From positions 1 to 64,000 of the forward strand of contig JAFYVB010000029.1 in assembly GCA_017549335.1 (NCBI GenBank): a stretch of DNA of 64,000 bases, written 5' to 3'. The stretch comes from Clostridia bacterium (GTDB taxonomy: Bacteria; Bacillota; Clostridia; Christensenellales; Aristaeellaceae). This document shows positions 62,758 to 64,000 of the stretch, one piece after another. Under the pieces are notes generated by a model. That model saw only the letters and a list, made by a program, of their open reading frames with translations. It searched no databases and was not told the origin of the DNA. Positions within the stretch are counted from its first letter, which is position 1; each line of letters opens with the position of its first letter. The translations under genes and the position numbers were made by a program.

Positions 62758-63984
62758 ATGAAAGCACTTGTCCTGGCCGGCGGCCTGCCGCAGATCGAGC
62801 TGATCAACCAGCTGAAAGAACGAAACATCACCACCGTACTGTGCGACGGAAACGCTAATGCCCTCGCGCGTCCTTATGCTGATATCTTCTATCAAATCGC
62901 TATTTTTGACGTGGAAGCCGTCAAAGAAGTGGCGGTTAAGGAACAGGTCGATTTTCTGATCACCGTATGTGCCGATCAGGTGCTGCTGATCGTGGCGCAG
63001 GTGTCTGAAATGCTGGGCCTTCCCTGCTATATCGATTACCGCACCGCTCAGCTTGTTTCCGACAAAAAACACATGAAGCGTGTTTTCTGGGAAAACTCCA
63101 TTCCCACTTCCCGCTATGTGGAAATCGATCATCTGGACTGGGATCAAATCAACACGCTGAAATATCCCATGGTAGTCAAGCCCGTGGATGCTTACAGTTC
63201 AAGAGGCGTCCGCAAGGCGCTCAACAAAGAAGAGCTGGAACTGTACTTCAATGAAGCGGCCCAGATCAGCCGTACCGGCGGCGTGATCGTAGAAGAGTTC
63301 GTTTCGGGTGCTGAAATCAGCGTGGACGTGTACGTAGAAGACGGACAGGCCAAGATCCTTTGCGTATCCAACAGCGAAAAGATCAGCGATGCCGACCGCT
63401 TCATCATTTTCCGCGGCCGTTATCCCGTTGCAGCCTCGCAGGAAATCCTTGATAAAATTCAGCGCGTGGCACAGCAGATTGCCGATGCCTTCGGGCTGAA
63501 GAATTCCCCCATGCTGATCCAAATGATCAATGACGGAAAGAACGTTTCCGTGTTGGAATTCTGCGCACGTACCGGCGGCAACATGAAGTATCTGCTGATC
63601 AGAAGAACGTGCGGTTTTGACGTGGTCAAAGCTGTTATCGATCTGACCGTAGGCGAAAAGCCGCATGTGGAGCTGAAGGCGCCCGAAGCAAAGTACATCG
63701 TAAACGATTTCATTTATTGCCATCCCGGTGTGTTTGACCGTTTGGAAGGCTTTGAAGAGCTGAAAGCAGAAGGCGTGCTGACCGATTATTACGCCCTGCG
63801 TCCGCGCGGAATGCAGATCAAAGGCGTTTCCAGCAGCTCTGACCGAATCGCCGGCATGACCATCACCGCCAACAGCCTGGAAGAATTTAACCGGAAGCAT
63901 CGTCATATCGTGGATTCCGTTCGCATCCTGAACGAACAAGGCGAAGATATGATGCGTCACGACCTGCTGCCCGACCTGCTTTAA
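62758..63984 (+). CDS. ATP-grasp carboxylate-amine ligase-like protein
   Basis: A 408-residue ATP-grasp enzyme of the PurK/CarB-like group. The N-terminal pre-ATP-grasp domain (KALVLAGGLPQIELINQLKE) resembles D-Ala-ligase and biotin carboxylase folds. The ATP-binding loop is YPMVVKPVDAYSSRGVRK near residue 142; VIVEEFVSGAEISVDVYVED and VLEFCARTGGNMKY complete the active site. It could join an amino acid to a carboxylate or amino sugar in the glycan. Its substrate is unknown. AGGAGAAC precedes the ATG. The locus probably continues past the window. Confidence 0.87.
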   Translation: MKALVLAGGLPQIELINQLKERNITTVLCDGNANALARPYADIFYQIAIFDVEAVKEVAVKEQVDFLITVCADQVLLIVAQVSEMLGLPCYIDYRTAQLVSDKKHMKRVFWENSIPTSRYVEIDHLDWDQINTLKYPMVVKPVDAYSSRGVRKALNKEELELYFNEAAQISRTGGVIVEEFVSGAEISVDVYVEDGQAKILCVSNSEKISDADRFIIFRGRYPVAASQEILDKIQRVAQQIADAFGLKNSPMLIQMINDGKNVSVLEFCARTGGNMKYLLIRRTCGFDVVKAVIDLTVGEKPHVELKAPEAKYIVNDFIYCHPGVFDRLEGFEELKAEGVLTDYYALRPRGMQIKGVSSSSDRIAGMTITANSLEEFNRKHRHIVDSVRILNEQGEDMMRHDLLPDLL

Positions 63985-64000
63985 TATCCGCATATATTCA

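Overview
The window is a 64-kb stretch of chromosome from a low-oxygen, endospore-forming member of the Bacillota, most likely a Clostridia of moderate GC. The evidence is direct: sigH, a spoIVFA/spoIVFB pair, spoIID, spmA-spmB and an AbrB-family regulator (sporulation); ctsR-mcsA-mcsB-clpC (Gram-positive class III heat shock); a desulfoferrodoxin-peroxiredoxin operon typical of anaerobes; ThyX instead of ThyA; and a tyrosine T-box. I see no phage, insertion sequence, rRNA or CRISPR. Spacing is tight, with many ATGA overlaps and compact consensus sigma-A promoters. The exact genus cannot be told from this sequence.

Layout. 1-4,093 (minus): the start of tuf preceded by tRNA-Gly, then an operon AraC regulator-mrnC-thyX-rlmB-sigH. 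4,268-16,685 (plus): a long RNA/DNA maintenance operon, radical SAM pair-rng-miaB-ricA/ylbF-like-mutS-mutL-miaA-methionine gamma-lyase-like. 16,738-21,497 (plus): spoIVFA-like/spoIVFB, then a damage-response cassette (DNA polymerase IV, an unknown 82-residue protein, an SRAP abasic-site protein) behind a promoter flanked by two LexA boxes, then an Xaa-Pro peptidase. 21,498-26,855 (minus): HD phosphohydrolase; methyltransferase-C39-like-spoIID; upp-queG-like. 26,909-30,310 (plus): tyrosine T-box, aminotransferase, tyrS, yigZ. 30,316-33,106 (minus): spmA-spmB-rluA-HAD phosphatase. 33,161-33,600 (plus): AbrB-like regulator. 33,614-38,519 (minus): ctsR operon. 38,540-44,723 (plus): XRE-cupin regulator with twin operators, potABCD, and a secreted phosphodiester-glycosidase-like protein. 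44,703-48,375 (plus): tRNA-Leu, two CobW-family GTPases (one with a remarkable His/Cys repeat, one fused to a YcgQ/DUF1980-like end), secG, a methyltransferase, tRNA-Arg. 48,383-50,967 (minus): oxidative-stress operon. 51,069-53,357 (plus): MFS transporter and SDR. 53,427 to the end (plus): a surface-glycan locus that continues beyond the window.

How the parts work together. The mutSL, Pol IV and SRAP genes cover mismatch and lesion handling. The sporulation genes are scattered among housekeeping operons. The glycan locus holds a membrane 4,6-dehydratase, a sugar aminotransferase, a PglC-like initiating phosphosugar transferase, a polymerase or ligase and a Wzx-type flippase, so it can in principle make an amino-sugar-initiated glycan. 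It also holds three different ATP-grasp proteins of unknown substrate.

The best candidates for something new are the ATP-grasp-rich glycan locus, the LexA-flanked Pol IV/unknown/SRAP cassette, the repeat-expanded CobW protein paired with a CobW-DUF1980 fusion behind a tRNA terminator, a McsB that seems to have lost its kinase signature, and the GTTTAG-N5-CTAAAC operator pair in front of the polyamine-transport operon. All family names come from reading motifs by eye. No database search was possible.
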